A stretch of 38,371 bases of DNA from CAKRHR01 sp964423195 (GTDB lineage: Bacteria; Bacillota; Clostridia; Lachnospirales; Lachnospiraceae): NCBI GenBank assembly GCA_964423195.1, contig CAYRDY010000010.1, positions 1 to 38,371 on the forward strand. The letters run 5' to 3'. Under the pieces are notes generated by a model. The model was given only the letters and a program-made list of their open reading frames with translations. It ran no database searches and was not told the origin of the DNA. A program made the translations under genes and the position numbers. Shown here one piece after another: positions 17,000 to 24,531 of this stretch. How positions within the stretch are numbered: position 1 is the stretch's first letter; each line of letters opens with the position of its first letter.

Positions 17000-17716
17000 T
17001 CATTCCTGCTCTGCCTTGGAATCGCTCGCTATCTCGGAATCGTTCTCTGCTTTATCAGGCTTCTGCGCTCTGATGCAGCTCAATTTTTCGATCTGAGCCT
17101 GCAGCTCTCTGTTCTTCTCATAGAGCGCGAGAATATCCGTGAGCACAGGATCCGGCAGATGGACCTGATCGAGATCGAATCTCGGCACGCGCACGTCGTC
17201 CTTCTTGACGATCCTTCCCGGCACGCCGACCACCGTCGAATTCGGCGGCACCTCTGACAAGACGACGCTGCCGGCGCCGATCTTGGAATTTTCACCGATC
17301 GTGAATGAGCCGAGGACCTTGGCTCCCGCACTGATCATCACATTGTCTCCTACCGTCGGGTGGCGCTTGCCACTCTCCTTGCCCGTGCCGCCCAGAGTCA
17401 CGCCCTGATAGAGCGTGACATTGTCACCGATCACGGCCGTCTCGCCGATGACCACACCGTGTCCGTGATCGATAAAAAGTCCCTCGCCGATGGTCGCGCC
17501 GGGGTGGATCTCGATGCCGGTCTTGCGCGCTGTCCGCTGCGAGACCCACCGGGCCAGAAAATAATGCTTCTTCAGATAGAGTCTGTGCGCTATCCGGTAG
17601 CAGATGATCGCCTTAAAACTCGGATACAAAAAAACTTCCATATTAGATTTGATGGCCGGGTCGCGCTCGCGGATCACCTCAATCTCACGCTTGACATACC
17701 TAATAAAATGAAGCAT
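17000..17716 (-). CDS. cysE: Serine O-acetyltransferase
   Basis: Transfers acetyl from acetyl-CoA to L-serine, giving O-acetylserine for cysteine synthesis. The 238-residue protein has a short helical N-terminus (RERDPAIKSNMEVFLYPSFKA) and a left-handed beta-helix of hexapeptide repeats (IHPGATIGEGLFIDHGHGVV, IGDNVTLYQGVTLGGTG, ISAGAKVLGS, IGAGSVVLSEVP). The acidic/lysine-rich C-terminal tail of about 30 residues is an extension. GGGAGG precedes the ATG. First gene of the operon leading to sigH; I found no clear sigma-A promoter in the 118 bases upstream. Confidence 0.95.
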   Translation of the reverse strand: MLHFIRYVKREIEVIRERDPAIKSNMEVFLYPSFKAIICYRIAHRLYLKKHYFLARWVSQRTARKTGIEIHPGATIGEGLFIDHGHGVVIGETAVIGDNVTLYQGVTLGGTGKESGKRHPTVGDNVMISAGAKVLGSFTIGENSKIGAGSVVLSEVPPNSTVVGVPGRIVKKDDVRVPRFDLDQVHLPDPVLTDILALYEKNRELQAQIEKLSCIRAQKPDKAENDSEIASDSKAEQE

Positions 17717-17834
17717 TCAAATTCCTCCCAGTGATATAGTGTCGGCTAAAAATGATACCTTACGGTTTTGCCCAGCCGCTTCCTCCCACGCCCTGCATCG
17801 AAAATATCTAAAGCTGATGTCTCACTTTTACGCG

Positions 17835-19733
17835 TTATAAGCCATAATCTGACATTATTTTATGGAATTCCGAAGAATTAGAAAATCCCCTCAGGACCTC
17901 ATCACGGCTCATGCCGTTCGCCAACTTTCCGGTCCAATCGGCAAATCCCGGCGCGTCGTATTCCCTTCCCAGGAATGTGCGGTATAAAATTTTTACAAAA
18001 TCCTCGTTTCCGTAACCCTTTCCCAAAAACTCTTTCGAGTGGAAAAAGCCTGTCGTCGCCACATATTCCGCCGAGGCATCTTTGCGCGCGATTTTCCCTG
18101 CCCAATCGTTTAATCCGGCGAGATCAGGCGTCCTGCCGAGCGCATTTTGATAAAGGCGATAGACAAACATGGTCGCTCCGGCATTCAGATCTCTCCCCTG
18201 TGACAGAGCGACAGTGCCTCTGTCTATACCATAGGCGCGGCAGAGCGTTCCAAACTCCCGAGATTCCGCGAAACCCTTGAAGACATATTCCCTGGACAGG
18301 CCGTGCTGCAATTTGTACAGCCAGTCATTTTTGCCGAGCGTATCCGGAGCCCTGTTGAAAAATGCCTGATAGAGCATATCAAGGTACTGTCCGTCGCCCG
18401 TTCTCTTTTTTAGATATTCATCGCTGAACACAAAACCCTGTGTCATCCGAGCGCCGGTCGCATCGTGATCCGCGAGCTGCATGATCCAATCCAGCTTTCC
18501 ATTCGGATCCGAGGATCTGTTCAGTATCTTTGTGTACATCCGTTCCACAAACTGACTGATATTGTTGTACTGCGCGTCCGTGACGGCCGCCCTTCCCACA
18601 TAATCTTTGTCTTTAAAAACATTGATATAATAGTCCAGGGATACCGTCCTGGCGTCAGATTTCGCCTCAAGGCCCTTCACCTCAACATGATAGCTGCCCG
18701 GCACAATAAACTTATTACAGTTCGGTCCAAATCCCAGAATGATGCAATTCGGTTCGCCATAACGCTCATCACTGATATCAAAATATTTATCCGTCGTCTT
18801 CGGGTTGTCGTGATAATTCGCGCCTGAAAAGGCTTCGACCGTTCCGTCCGGAGCGGTAACCCTGACTGTGACTTTTCCAGGATCACCTAGAGCATATTTG
18901 TCATTATTTAGGGTAATCGTCCATGCCTGCTCAAAGTTGAACTCTGACAGCGGAAAATTTCCCGAAGCGGGCCAGGAGATAAAATCCCAGTCATACGACG
19001 GCGCGGACGAGGAATCATCGCCAAAAACCTTAATATCATACAGACTCGCGTTTTTGCGGGCCGCGCCGAATCCTATCTTCGTGGCATAGGGATCCAGTAG
19101 CCATCTCCTATGACCTATTGATGTCCTGTTACTGTCGCCATCATCCTCTATCTGACCAGATATTGCCCTTGAAAAAGGGAAGAGGAAAGGTGTGCCGCCA
19201 TAAATTTTACTGAGATTGCTTGAGGATGTCGCGGCATATCCCTTCTCATAAAAAGATTGATCCATATCCGCCGCCTTTTTCGGATGGTGATCAAACTGAT
19301 TGGTCGCCGCCAGCAGGGCCGCGCCGTACTGGGCGGACTCCGACCACTTTGGATCCTCGACTTCCGGAGGCAGACCGGCAATCTTCCGATACATATTCAC
19401 ACATTTGAGTCCCGCCGCGATACTGACAGCATCGACCTTTCCGCTCGTATATGGGGCCGACAAGTTCGGGATTTGATCAAATGTTATCTCTGAATCGTAA
19501 TTTTCAATTTCCTGATAGAGATTGGCAATCTCTGTCTTTGTCAGCGGTCTGATTCCCAGATTTCCGCTCCTTGTAGCCACATTTTTCGCCTCGGAAATGC
19601 CGACGCGTCTGTCATTCATGATCGTCACATCGCCGGAGATCTCCGCAGCCTCCTGCGCGCAGACCAGTAACGGCTCCACGCCAAGAGAAAACAGCAGCAC
19701 AAATGCGACAAGCATTTTCTTCAAGTATTTCAT
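17835..19733 (-). CDS. Secreted CAP-domain protein with DUF4214 repeats
   Basis: A 632-residue exported protein. A signal peptide is clear (MKYLKKMLVAFVLLFSLGVE, cleavage near residue 26). A CAP/SCP-like domain follows at about residues 105-235, with CVNMYRKIAGLPP, SAQYGAALLA, FDHHPKK and IGHRRWLLDP. After a beta-rich middle segment, roughly residues 390-632 hold about four copies of a DUF4214-like unit with the recurring pattern F-x3-Y-x-x-x-L-x-R-x-x-D-x-x-G-x-x-D-W (for example YQNALGRTPDLAGLNDW and YRTFLGREYDAPGFADW). DUF4214 is often found in surface-layer or glycan-associated proteins; the role here is unknown. The start at 19733 has AGGAGAG upstream; an in-frame extension to 19838 would precede the signal peptide and is rejected. 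Confidence 0.85.
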   Translation of the reverse strand: MKYLKKMLVAFVLLFSLGVEPLLVCAQEAAEISGDVTIMNDRRVGISEAKNVATRSGNLGIRPLTKTEIANLYQEIENYDSEITFDQIPNLSAPYTSGKVDAVSIAAGLKCVNMYRKIAGLPPEVEDPKWSESAQYGAALLAATNQFDHHPKKAADMDQSFYEKGYAATSSSNLSKIYGGTPFLFPFSRAISGQIEDDGDSNRTSIGHRRWLLDPYATKIGFGAARKNASLYDIKVFGDDSSSAPSYDWDFISWPASGNFPLSEFNFEQAWTITLNNDKYALGDPGKVTVRVTAPDGTVEAFSGANYHDNPKTTDKYFDISDERYGEPNCIILGFGPNCNKFIVPGSYHVEVKGLEAKSDARTVSLDYYINVFKDKDYVGRAAVTDAQYNNISQFVERMYTKILNRSSDPNGKLDWIMQLADHDATGARMTQGFVFSDEYLKKRTGDGQYLDMLYQAFFNRAPDTLGKNDWLYKLQHGLSREYVFKGFAESREFGTLCRAYGIDRGTVALSQGRDLNAGATMFVYRLYQNALGRTPDLAGLNDWAGKIARKDASAEYVATTGFFHSKEFLGKGYGNEDFVKILYRTFLGREYDAPGFADWTGKLANGMSRDEVLRGFSNSSEFHKIMSDYGL

Positions 19734-19837
19734 AAAATTTTCTCTCCTCTCCAATGCAGAATAGATATTGACGTCTCGGCTCAGCACGCTTTGCGGTATG
19801 TCCGTCTTTTCGGCGACGACAGCCTGCCGCGCCCACA

Positions 19838-19853
19838 TTTTGCCGCGGCAAAA
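19838..19853. promoter_or_regulatory. Perfect 16-bp palindrome upstream of the CAP protein gene
   Basis: TTTTGCCGCGGCAAAA is exactly self-complementary. It lies directly next to the terminator stem at 19858-19876 and about 105 bases before the CAP gene start, so it may be a dimeric-regulator site or part of the terminator tail. I could not find a convincing promoter beside it. Confidence 0.3.
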
Positions 19854-19876
19854 ATAACCCCCTGCTATGCAGGGGG
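19849..19876 (-). terminator. Rho-independent terminator after the flavodoxin-like gene
   Basis: On the minus strand CCCCCTGC-ATA-GCAGGGGG (19858-19876) is followed by TTATTTTTG. It sits about 65 bases after the stop codon of the gene at 19943-20935 and separates it from the CAP protein gene. Confidence 0.88.
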
Positions 19877-19942
19877 GATAGCTTTTCTACACAACAAACA
19901 GATCATCCGCTACGAATCGTCTGCAGATTTTCCGAGAGATCT

Positions 19943-20935
19943 CTATTTCATTTTGGACGGCGGTGTCGTCGGCGCGCAGACAGCCGTGTAGTGCTCTTTG
20001 CGGGCCTTGAATTCAGGATCCTTGTAGAGATTGATCAGATTGCCCTCGTTCTCGAAAATATCCTGGCCATGCGCAAACTTGCCGCTTAAGACATCATGCG
20101 CATGCTCCGGCTTACCGTTGATGCCGAGGGATTCATCCCATGAGAACTTGAAGGCGCCATCGACGACATTCAATCTGCCCTCCAGGCCGCAGTACTCACA
20201 CACCACATGCGTCGTCCCTGGGAAGATATAGAACGCGTTGCCCTGGCAGTGCGGGCAGGCCCCCCCTTTGCCCTTCCACAGGGACAGATTCTCAGAGCCT
20301 TCGATCTGGACATCATTGTCGATCAGATACTGCGCCGCCTCAACCAGATTGCGCGCGATCTGTCTCATGCGCTCGATCTTGTCGTCCTGCATGATGACAT
20401 CCTTGCACCATGAGAAATACTCATTGTTCACGATCTTCCAGCCCTGGCTCAGCGCGAACATCGCATGGTCCGTCTCACAGCGGACAGCCCAGTCGGAGCC
20501 GCCGATCGCCACAAAGGACAACGCTTTCTGTTTGAAATACCTCGGATTCAGAGGCTCCTTGCCCTGCTCTTTTAATTTGTCGTTCAGCATCATCAACATG
20601 CCGGTATCATGGCCAGGGCCCATACGGTCTGTGATCACATGGAACAGGCCTGAGCCGCCGGACTCATAAATCGGGTCAACCATGAGGACGCCGTCGGCTT
20701 CCACGATCTTCTGATAGAAAGCCGAAAAATCATCCTTCTGTGTACAGATCATGCCCTTGCCCATAACGAGACCGCGTGAGCACGCGACACATCCGGAACA
20801 ATACTTGATATCCCAGTCAAGCAGGTGGATAAACTCGATCTCGGCACCCAGTTTTTTTGCCTCCTCAAGGGCTACGCGGCACATGGTATCATTGTTTCCG
20901 TTTTTTGTCCCAAGAGAAACACCCAAAATTTTCAT
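19943..20935 (-). CDS. Flavodoxin/NADPH-dependent FMN reductase family protein with zinc-ribbon
   Basis: A predicted 330-residue redox protein. Residues 1-150 look like a flavodoxin-fold FMN reductase (KILGVSLGTKNGNNDTM at the phosphate-binding loop) with a cysteine cluster C46-x2-C49-x2-C52-x11-C64, the arrangement seen in iron-sulfur flavoproteins. Further on, C227-x2-C230 and C246-x2-C249 (ACPHC ... CEYCG) form a rubredoxin/zinc-ribbon-like knuckle. Together these suggest an FMN electron carrier with an added metal site; the substrate is unknown. The start at 20935 has AAGGAGGAG 7 bases upstream. It is monocistronic, with its own promoter and terminator and a leader of about 100 bases. Confidence 0.8.
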   Translation of the reverse strand: MKILGVSLGTKNGNNDTMCRVALEEAKKLGAEIEFIHLLDWDIKYCSGCVACSRGLVMGKGMICTQKDDFSAFYQKIVEADGVLMVDPIYESGGSGLFHVITDRMGPGHDTGMLMMLNDKLKEQGKEPLNPRYFKQKALSFVAIGGSDWAVRCETDHAMFALSQGWKIVNNEYFSWCKDVIMQDDKIERMRQIARNLVEAAQYLIDNDVQIEGSENLSLWKGKGGACPHCQGNAFYIFPGTTHVVCEYCGLEGRLNVVDGAFKFSWDESLGINGKPEHAHDVLSGKFAHGQDIFENEGNLINLYKDPEFKARKEHYTAVCAPTTPPSKMK

Positions 20936-21043
20936 ATAAAACTCCTCCTTCATCATGTTTGCGGGTCAACCACATCGTGCGTGAAAACGACCTTCCGGCG
21001 GATGCAATAAACTCCCCTCGGCTACGTCAAAATCACTGTCAAA

Positions 21044-21071
21044 ATTATAACATATTATTTTAAAAGTGCAA
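21044..21071 (-). promoter_or_regulatory. Sigma-A promoter for the flavodoxin-like gene
   Basis: On the minus strand a -35 TTGCAC (21066-21071) and a perfect -10 TATAAT (21044-21049) are spaced by 16 bases. The leader from here to the start codon is about 100 bases, longer than needed for a simple ribosome binding site. Confidence 0.75.
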
Positions 21072-21164
21072 ATACTTTTTATAGGTTTTGATATTTTTAT
21101 CGTCTAGTCCTTTAGCCGCGCAGCCCTCAGATCCACAGCCTTGCCCGCTCACCCCTCCGGGCCC

Positions 21165-21632
21165 TCACTGTATCAGCGCAACCGACCACGCCGCGATTCC
21201 CAGGCCCCCTCCGGTAAACCCAAGCCCCTCCTCTGTGGTGGCCTTCACGCTGACCAGACCTGCATCTATTTCAAGCGCCTCTGCGATATTTCGGCGCATA
21301 TCGGAGATATACGGCGCCAGCTTCGGACGCTCGGCGACCACCGTCGCGTCAATATTCCCGATGCCGTAACCATTTTCCCTCAACAGCGCGCCCGTCCGCT
21401 CAAGCAGCAGAATACTGGAAATCCCCTGATAGGCCGGATCTGTGTCCGGAAAATGTCCGCCGATATCGCCAAGCGCCGCCGCGCCGAGGAGCGCGTCAAC
21501 AATTGCGTGCAGCAACACGTCGGCGTCCGAGTGCCCCAGAAGGCCCCGCTCGAAGGGGATGTCCACCCCACCCAGAATCAGCTTTCTGCCCTCAACTAAC
21601 CTGTGTACATCATATCCCATGCCGATCCTCAT
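21165..21632 (-). CDS. ispF: 2-C-methyl-D-erythritol 2,4-cyclodiphosphate synthase
   Basis: Fifth enzyme of the MEP isoprenoid pathway; converts CDP-ME 2-phosphate to the cyclic diphosphate with release of CMP. The 155-residue protein is full length. The metal site residues are in GYDVHRL (Asp and His) and LGHSDADVLLHAIVDALLGAA; DIGGHFPDTDP and ATTEEGLGFTGGGLGIAAWSV are typical. Its ATG overlaps the stop codon of the upstream HAD phosphatase (ATGA), indicating translational coupling. Other MEP genes are absent from the window. Confidence 0.96.
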   Translation of the reverse strand: MRIGMGYDVHRLVEGRKLILGGVDIPFERGLLGHSDADVLLHAIVDALLGAAALGDIGGHFPDTDPAYQGISSILLLERTGALLRENGYGIGNIDATVVAERPKLAPYISDMRRNIAEALEIDAGLVSVKATTEEGLGFTGGGLGIAAWSVALIQ

Positions 21633-22537
21633 GATTTTTCCCTCGTTTCTCTCAAATAAAGTTCATGCCTGCTCAATGTCTGCGTGGCCGGCGACATGCC
21701 AAGCGCCGGCAGAGCGCGAAGCACCTCTGCCACGCCCTCCGCGTCATTGGATGCGGTCACCAGATCCGCAGCCGCCCGCACCTGCGGCGATGCGTTGGCC
21801 ACAGCCACGCCGATGCCGGCCTTTTCGAGCATATCCAGATCATTTTCACTGTCGCCGAAAGCCATCACCTCCCCTGCACAGACGCCGAGCATGGCGGCGA
21901 GTTCAAGCATTGTGTTTCCCTTACAGGCGTTCACATGGTTGCACTCGATGTAATGTGGCACCGAGGAAGTCACATAGATCCCCGGCAATGTGGAAAGGCA
22001 CTGCCGAATCTCGCACTTTGTCTGCGGATCATCGATCACCATATTGAGCGACTCGATCTCACGCACGTGCTGTCCGATAAATTCGTAGATATCCGCTCTC
22101 GGATGCCGCGTCTCCCTCACATACCGAAACATCCTCTCAGGCAGGTTCCACCGCAGCGGATTCTCATAATACTCCGCCGGCACGTAGGATCTGCCGTCGA
22201 CGACGGCCTCAACCGGAAAATCATACCGGCAAAAAATATCCGCCACGGCCCGCACCAGCTCCGGCGGCATATCGCAGGCATAGACCCTTGAGAGATCCGA
22301 CATGCGGTATATACTCGTCCCGTTGCAGGAAATCACATATTCAAAGCATGGCATTTGCCGCACAGTCGCTGGCAGGGCATCGATCGGCCGCCCCGTGGCG
22401 ATGGCCGTATGAATGCCCGCAAAATGCACCCGCTCGAAGACCTGACGCGTCATCTCACCCATGCGCCCATCACTTTTCAACAGCGTGCCGTCAATATCTG
22501 TGACGACCAGTTTGATCTTCTCCAAATTTATTGACAT
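21629..22537 (-). CDS. Cof-type HAD-IIB family phosphatase
   Basis: A 302-residue cytoplasmic hydrolase of the haloacid dehalogenase superfamily. Motif I is VVTDIDGTLLKSDGRM, motif II IATGRP, the cap domain occupies roughly residues 85-200, and motif IV is MAFGDSENDLDML, all typical of Cof-like sugar-phosphate or nucleotide phosphatases. The substrate cannot be inferred. The start at 22537 is set by GGAGGGGG upstream; the in-frame extension to 22657 crosses a terminator hairpin and is rejected. It is coupled to ispF. Confidence 0.9.
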   Translation of the reverse strand: MSINLEKIKLVVTDIDGTLLKSDGRMGEMTRQVFERVHFAGIHTAIATGRPIDALPATVRQMPCFEYVISCNGTSIYRMSDLSRVYACDMPPELVRAVADIFCRYDFPVEAVVDGRSYVPAEYYENPLRWNLPERMFRYVRETRHPRADIYEFIGQHVREIESLNMVIDDPQTKCEIRQCLSTLPGIYVTSSVPHYIECNHVNACKGNTMLELAAMLGVCAGEVMAFGDSENDLDMLEKAGIGVAVANASPQVRAAADLVTASNDAEGVAEVLRALPALGMSPATQTLSRHELYLRETREKS

Positions 22538-22613
22538 AGGATTCCCCCTCCAAGAGCACCTCTCAAGCCACCGCAAACCCTCTGATGATCCCTCAGATAC
22601 CGTGAAGAACGAT

Positions 22614-22662
22614 ATAAAAAAGAGATCGAAGTAAACAGACTTTTCTGTTGACCCCAATCTCT
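22614..22662 (-). terminator. Strong rho-independent terminator after the M23 gene
   Basis: On the minus strand a 19-base stem (22644-22662 with 22621-22639), with one mismatch and three G-T pairs, closes a 4-base loop and is followed by TTTTTTAT. It lies about 155 bases after the M23 stop codon and about 80 bases before the HAD phosphatase start. Confidence 0.88.
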
Positions 22663-22663
22663 T

Positions 22664-22816
22664 TACACTCTAATCATCATGCGCCGCCCGCGCGGCGCGC
22701 CGATTTTTTGCTCATACCACCTTGCCCGTCCGATACCCGAAGGGCACGCGTGCCCATGCATCCTTGCAAGCGAGCTTGCCGTCTGCATGGTCGCTTGAAG
22801 GGGCTTTCAAAGTATA
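22664..22816. repeat. Palindrome-dense non-coding segment downstream of the M23 gene
   Basis: No gene is seen here. The segment packs several inverted repeats: GCGCCGC-CCGC-GCGGCGC at 22681-22698; the 14-bp perfect palindrome GGGCACGCGTGCCC at 22742-22755; a nested hairpin at 22754-22790 (outer CCATGCA/TGCATGG, inner GCAAGC/GCTTGC); and CAAGCGA at 22767-22773 with TCGCTTG at 22791-22797, which competes with the inner stem. This density suggests an interspersed REP-like element rather than a single terminator. Confidence 0.6.
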
Positions 22817-24409
22817 TTAATACGGCACCACATAGGACAGCGGATCATAATAGTTGCCGTTGTCATCCATAATCCTGAAATCCAGATGAGGACCTGTGGC
22901 TGATCCCGTCGCCCCGACATATGAGATGACCTGGCCGCTGGAAACATTCTCGCCGACACTGACCGCCAGGCTTGAATTGTGCAGATACCACGTGCTGAGA
23001 CCGTTGCCGTGATTGATCACGACATAATTGCCAAGGCTGTAGTGATAGGCAGCCTGCGTGACCACGCCTGAGTCAGCCGCGTAAACCGGCGTCCCGCTCG
23101 GCGCCGGAATGTCGATGCCATTGTGGTTCTCCGGTCCGTGGAACGGGCAAATGCGTGAGCCAAAAGGAGATGAGATCTCTGTATAGCCCGGCAGTGGCCA
23201 GCCAAAACTGCCTGATCCGACAGCCAGTTCAAAGTTCAAAATGCCGGCCTCCTCTTTTTTCTGGTCAGCTTCCGCCTGAGCCTCCTCGGCCTCCTTCTGG
23301 GCCTCCTCGGCCTGTTTCTGAGCCTCCTCAGCCTTCGCAGCCTCCTCGGCAGCCTTCTTCTCGGCCTCCAGTCTGGCAGCCTCCATCTCCTGAGCGATCC
23401 GCTCTGCCTCCTGTCTCGCGGCCTCCTCCTGGGCACGCGCCGCCTCTTCCTCAGCCGCCTGCTTTTCCGCAGCGATGCGCTCCGCCTCGGCCTGAGCCGC
23501 GGCCGCATCCAGAGCCGCCTGGTCCGCGTTCGCCTGCTGTGAATTTGCGAGATCCCTGGCCGCGTCAGCCTCCGCCTGAGCCTGAACCGTGGCGCTGTTC
23601 GTCGCCGCGTTTGCCTGAGCTTTCGCCGCGGCCTCCTGCTTCAGCCGCTCATACTCCGCCTGAGCCTGAGCCTCGGCCTCGGCGATCGCCGCCAGAATCT
23701 CCGTCTCATTGGCAAGATCCTCTTCAACGCCCTCGATGCTGTCCTCCGTGCCGTTGATATGCACATTGATCTGAGTCAGCTCTTCCTTCTTGGCCTCTGT
23801 GATGACATTGATCTCCTCCTGCTTGTGCTCCAGCTCCGACTTTTTTTCCTCCTGCTGTGCCTTGTCGTCATTGAGCTCAACCTCATAATCCGCGATCCTC
23901 TCACGCGTTTTCACAAAGCTGTCCAGCAGTTGATTGTCAAAATCTGAAATCTTTGAGATGTACTCCGCACTGTTCAAAACCGAGGAAATATCGCCCGCTT
24001 TCAGCAAAATCTCAAAGTAATTCGTCTCGCCCTTCTCGTACATATATTTGATGCGGAGCTTCAGGACCTCATACTGCCTTGCCTCCCGCTCTCTGGCATC
24101 CGCGAGCTCAATCTCCGTCTTGGCGATCTCATCCTCCAAAATCTCAATCTGTTCCGTGATATCCTTGATGTCATCGGTCACCTCGGTCAGCTGCGTATCA
24201 AGCTCAGTGATATAACTCTCGGTTGTGGTCTTATTGTCCTTCAGGCTGTTGAGCTTGTCCTCAAGCGCCTGCTTCTCCGCCTCAAGCTCCTGAATATGCT
24301 GCTCGGCTTCCTCCTTGGATCTGGCGGCCATCGATGGGACGGCCAAAGAGAGAGATAAAACCGCAACCATTGTCAACGACAGAAATTTTTTCAATCTTCT
24401 TTTTCTCAT
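22817..24409 (-). CDS. Exported coiled-coil protein with C-terminal M23 (LytM-type) peptidase domain
   Basis: A 530-residue envelope protein. A signal peptide (MRKRRLKKFLSLTMVAVLSL, cleaved near VPSMA-A) leads into a long helical region of about residues 33-400 resembling PcsB/EnvC-type coiled coils. From about 245 it becomes an Ala/Glu/Gln-rich repeat tract. The M23 domain is at about 415-530: GWPLPGYTEISSPFG, H429-x3-D433 in NHNGIDI, H477 in YLHNSS, and H508-L-D510 where the usual motif is HxH. The second His of that motif is normally a zinc ligand, so this Asp could be an alternative ligand or could mark loss of catalysis; HLD forms do occur in the family as I recall it. Related proteins cut peptidoglycan or activate amidases during division. 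GGGGG precedes the ATG at 24409. Confidence 0.9.
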   Translation of the reverse strand: MRKRRLKKFLSLTMVAVLSLSLAVPSMAARSKEEAEQHIQELEAEKQALEDKLNSLKDNKTTTESYITELDTQLTEVTDDIKDITEQIEILEDEIAKTEIELADAREREARQYEVLKLRIKYMYEKGETNYFEILLKAGDISSVLNSAEYISKISDFDNQLLDSFVKTRERIADYEVELNDDKAQQEEKKSELEHKQEEINVITEAKKEELTQINVHINGTEDSIEGVEEDLANETEILAAIAEAEAQAQAEYERLKQEAAAKAQANAATNSATVQAQAEADAARDLANSQQANADQAALDAAAAQAEAERIAAEKQAAEEEAARAQEEAARQEAERIAQEMEAARLEAEKKAAEEAAKAEEAQKQAEEAQKEAEEAQAEADQKKEEAGILNFELAVGSGSFGWPLPGYTEISSPFGSRICPFHGPENHNGIDIPAPSGTPVYAADSGVVTQAAYHYSLGNYVVINHGNGLSTWYLHNSSLAVSVGENVSSGQVISYVGATGSATGPHLDFRIMDDNGNYYDPLSYVVPY

Positions 24410-24453
24410 GATCACAACCCCCAAAAACATCGGTCGAATGTATATCAATTTTT

Positions 24454-24482
24454 TGTAATTTTTTGTTAACAATTATATAATA
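24454..24482 (-). promoter_or_regulatory. AT-rich promoter region of the M23 gene with WalR-like repeats
   Basis: On the minus strand a perfect TATAAT lies in ATTATATAATTG near 24470-24482, with only a weak -35 upstream. On the plus strand, TGTAAT (24454-24459) and TGTTAA (24464-24469) resemble the WalR/YycF half-sites TGTWAH, but spaced by 4 bases instead of the usual 5. The target gene type (cell-wall hydrolase) fits WalR control; the spacing does not. Confidence 0.3.
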
Positions 24483-24531
24483 ACTTAACCGATCATATTT
24501 TGCAAGCCCTGATTTCATTTTTATAAAGATT

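Noticed and set aside
17717..17834. T-box or clear promoter upstream of cysE-cysS
   Set aside because: No T-box core (TGGNACC-type), specifier stem or antiterminator is visible, and candidate -10 hexamers lack a -35 at a proper distance.
19755..19805. A CGCAAAGC motif on the minus strand like the core of a GEMM-I (c-di-GMP) riboswitch
   Set aside because: The paired upstream GGCAAACC-type element, the tetraloop receptor and the closing helix are not found, so only one short motif matches.
23240..23700. Apparent tandem DNA repeat in the M23 gene (GCCTCCTCGGC-type units)
   Set aside because: It follows from a repetitive Ala/Glu helical linker in the protein rather than an independent DNA repeat or CRISPR array; units are irregular.
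23155..23757. Proline-rich plus-strand open frame opposite the M23 gene
   Set aside because: It is the reverse reading of the Ala/Glu-rich tract, which forces a biased Pro/Arg composition.
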